In this document: piece by piece, positions 25,623-26,308 of the stretch | Layout of the letters: each line of letters begins with the position of its first letter | Numbering within the stretch: the first letter of the stretch is position 1 | NCBI GenBank assembly: GCA_021852225.1 | Contig: JAJZOA010000326.1 | Span: 2,874-29,181 of the forward strand | Length of the DNA: 26,308 nt | Direction of reading: 5' to 3' | From: Planctomycetota bacterium | GTDB taxonomy: Bacteria; Planctomycetota; Phycisphaerae; WQYP01 | Position numbers and translations under genes: made by a program | Notes under the pieces: model-generated | The model's database searches: none | What the model was told of the DNA's origin: nothing | The model's input: only the letters and a program-made list of their open reading frames with translations

Positions 25623-26308
25623 ATGCGGGTTCTAGTGGTTCATGAGGATCGCGTGGGATTGTCACTCATCCGCCAAACGCTGCGCGCCGCCGGTTTTGAA
25701 GTTATCGCCACGGATTCCGGCCTGGAAGCGATGGAAATTTTGAGCCAGGGGTTGTGCCACCTGCTGGTGGCGGATTGGGAAAATGACGGCCCCATGAGCG
25801 GTCTTTCCTTATGCAAAACCATTCGCCGCGAAGAAATGTGGGGCTACGTCTATATTATTCTGGTTACCAGCCGCAATCTGCCCCTCCATCGGGTGGAGGG
25901 TCTGACCGCGGGTGCCGATGATTTTATCGGCAAGCCCTACGACCCTGATGAACTTGTGGCCCGCGTGCGTTCGGGTGAGCGCGTGCTTTCCATGGATACG
26001 CGAAACGTCGCAATTTTTGCGATGGCCAAATTGGCGGAATCACGCGATCCGGAAACCGGCATGCACCTTGAACGCGTGCAGAGTTATTCACGTCTGCTGG
26101 CCCAGGATCTCGCCGCCACGCCGGAACATAGGGGCGAAATAACGGCGAATTTTATCCGCTGGGTCTATCTGACCAGTCCCCTGCATGACATCGGCAAAGT
26201 CGCCATACCGGATTATGTCCTTTTAAAGCCGGGCCGCCTGACCGACCGCGAATTTTCCCTTATGAAAACCCATACCACCCTGGGGGCCAATACCATCGAT
26301 ATAGCCCT
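25623..26308 (+). CDS. Receiver-HD-GYP protein, 3' end cut by window edge
   Basis: An RpfG-type c-di-GMP phosphodiesterase regulated by phosphorylation. The frame is open from ATG 25623 to the window end (about 228 residues). Residues 1-120 form a receiver domain: MRVLVVHEDR (acidic pair), phospho-acceptor D in LLVADWEND, ILVTS and the Lys in FIGKPYDP. The HD-GYP domain follows: AESRDPETGMHLERVQ, then LHDIGKVAIPDYVLLKPG, the catalytic HD motif and the start of the region that leads to the GYP motif. The GYP itself lies beyond the edge. GGAG lies 12 nt before the start. It is a second c-di-GMP hydrolase in the window beside the EAL protein. Confidence 0.9.
   Translation, partial: MRVLVVHEDRVGLSLIRQTLRAAGFEVIATDSGLEAMEILSQGLCHLLVADWENDGPMSGLSLCKTIRREEMWGYVYIILVTSRNLPLHRVEGLTAGADDFIGKPYDPDELVARVRSGERVLSMDTRNVAIFAMAKLAESRDPETGMHLERVQSYSRLLAQDLAATPEHRGEITANFIRWVYLTSPLHDIGKVAIPDYVLLKPGRLTDREFSLMKTHTTLGANTIDIA

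Noticed and set aside
1..26308. CRISPR arrays, tRNA or rRNA genes, insertion sequences
   Set aside because: No regularly spaced direct repeats, cloverleaf-like intergenic sequence or transposase frame was seen.

Overview
The window is typical chromosomal DNA of a GC-moderate, Gram-negative-type bacterium. The combination of a PEP-CTERM-like exported protein, a Tat-exported DUF1680 glycosidase with discoidin-like domains, a DUF1570/peptidase-MA-like exported protein, an oligopeptide ABC importer and dispersed housekeeping genes (lysC, icd, mutM, gatB) fits a planctomycete, perhaps Phycisphaerae. That placement is inferred from gene style only, because no rRNA or marker comparison was possible.

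Layout. (1) 1-4140 is a cell-surface polysaccharide type region: the 3' part of a family 2 glycosyltransferase, a probable promoter plus 43-codon small ORF, an exported PEP-CTERM-like protein, about 630 bp without a clear gene, and a GT4-like glycosyltransferase on the minus strand. Its codon use (many CTA leucines) differs from the rest. (2) At about 4136-4190 this meets a glycosyltransferase (4186-4890) whose N-terminal third is missing, so a rearrangement, insertion or assembly join lies here. (3) 5177-6385 is aspartate kinase. (4) 6512-12787 is an oligopeptide/dipeptide ABC import locus: C-type permease, membrane-anchored solute-binding protein, B-type permease, a second and enlarged C-type permease, and one ATPase. 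(5) 12953-17318 holds a CHASE3-GGDEF-EAL c-di-GMP protein with a degenerate GGDEF site, NADP-isocitrate dehydrogenase and a stand-alone receiver protein. (6) 17397-19036 holds MutM and, convergently, a HAD hydrolase. (7) 19200-22211 (minus) is a three-part DUF1680 glycosidase, divergent from gatB (22465-24006). (8) 24066-25379 is an exported putative zinc protease, and 25623 to the edge is a receiver-HD-GYP protein.

Working together: the ABC genes form a real import module. The EAL and HD-GYP proteins both point to c-di-GMP breakdown, and no intact GGDEF site is present in the window. The glycosyltransferases and the PEP-CTERM-like protein fit the known co-occurrence of exosortase targets with exopolysaccharide loci. 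The other genes look like independent housekeeping units. I saw no rRNA, tRNA, CRISPR array or intact insertion sequence.
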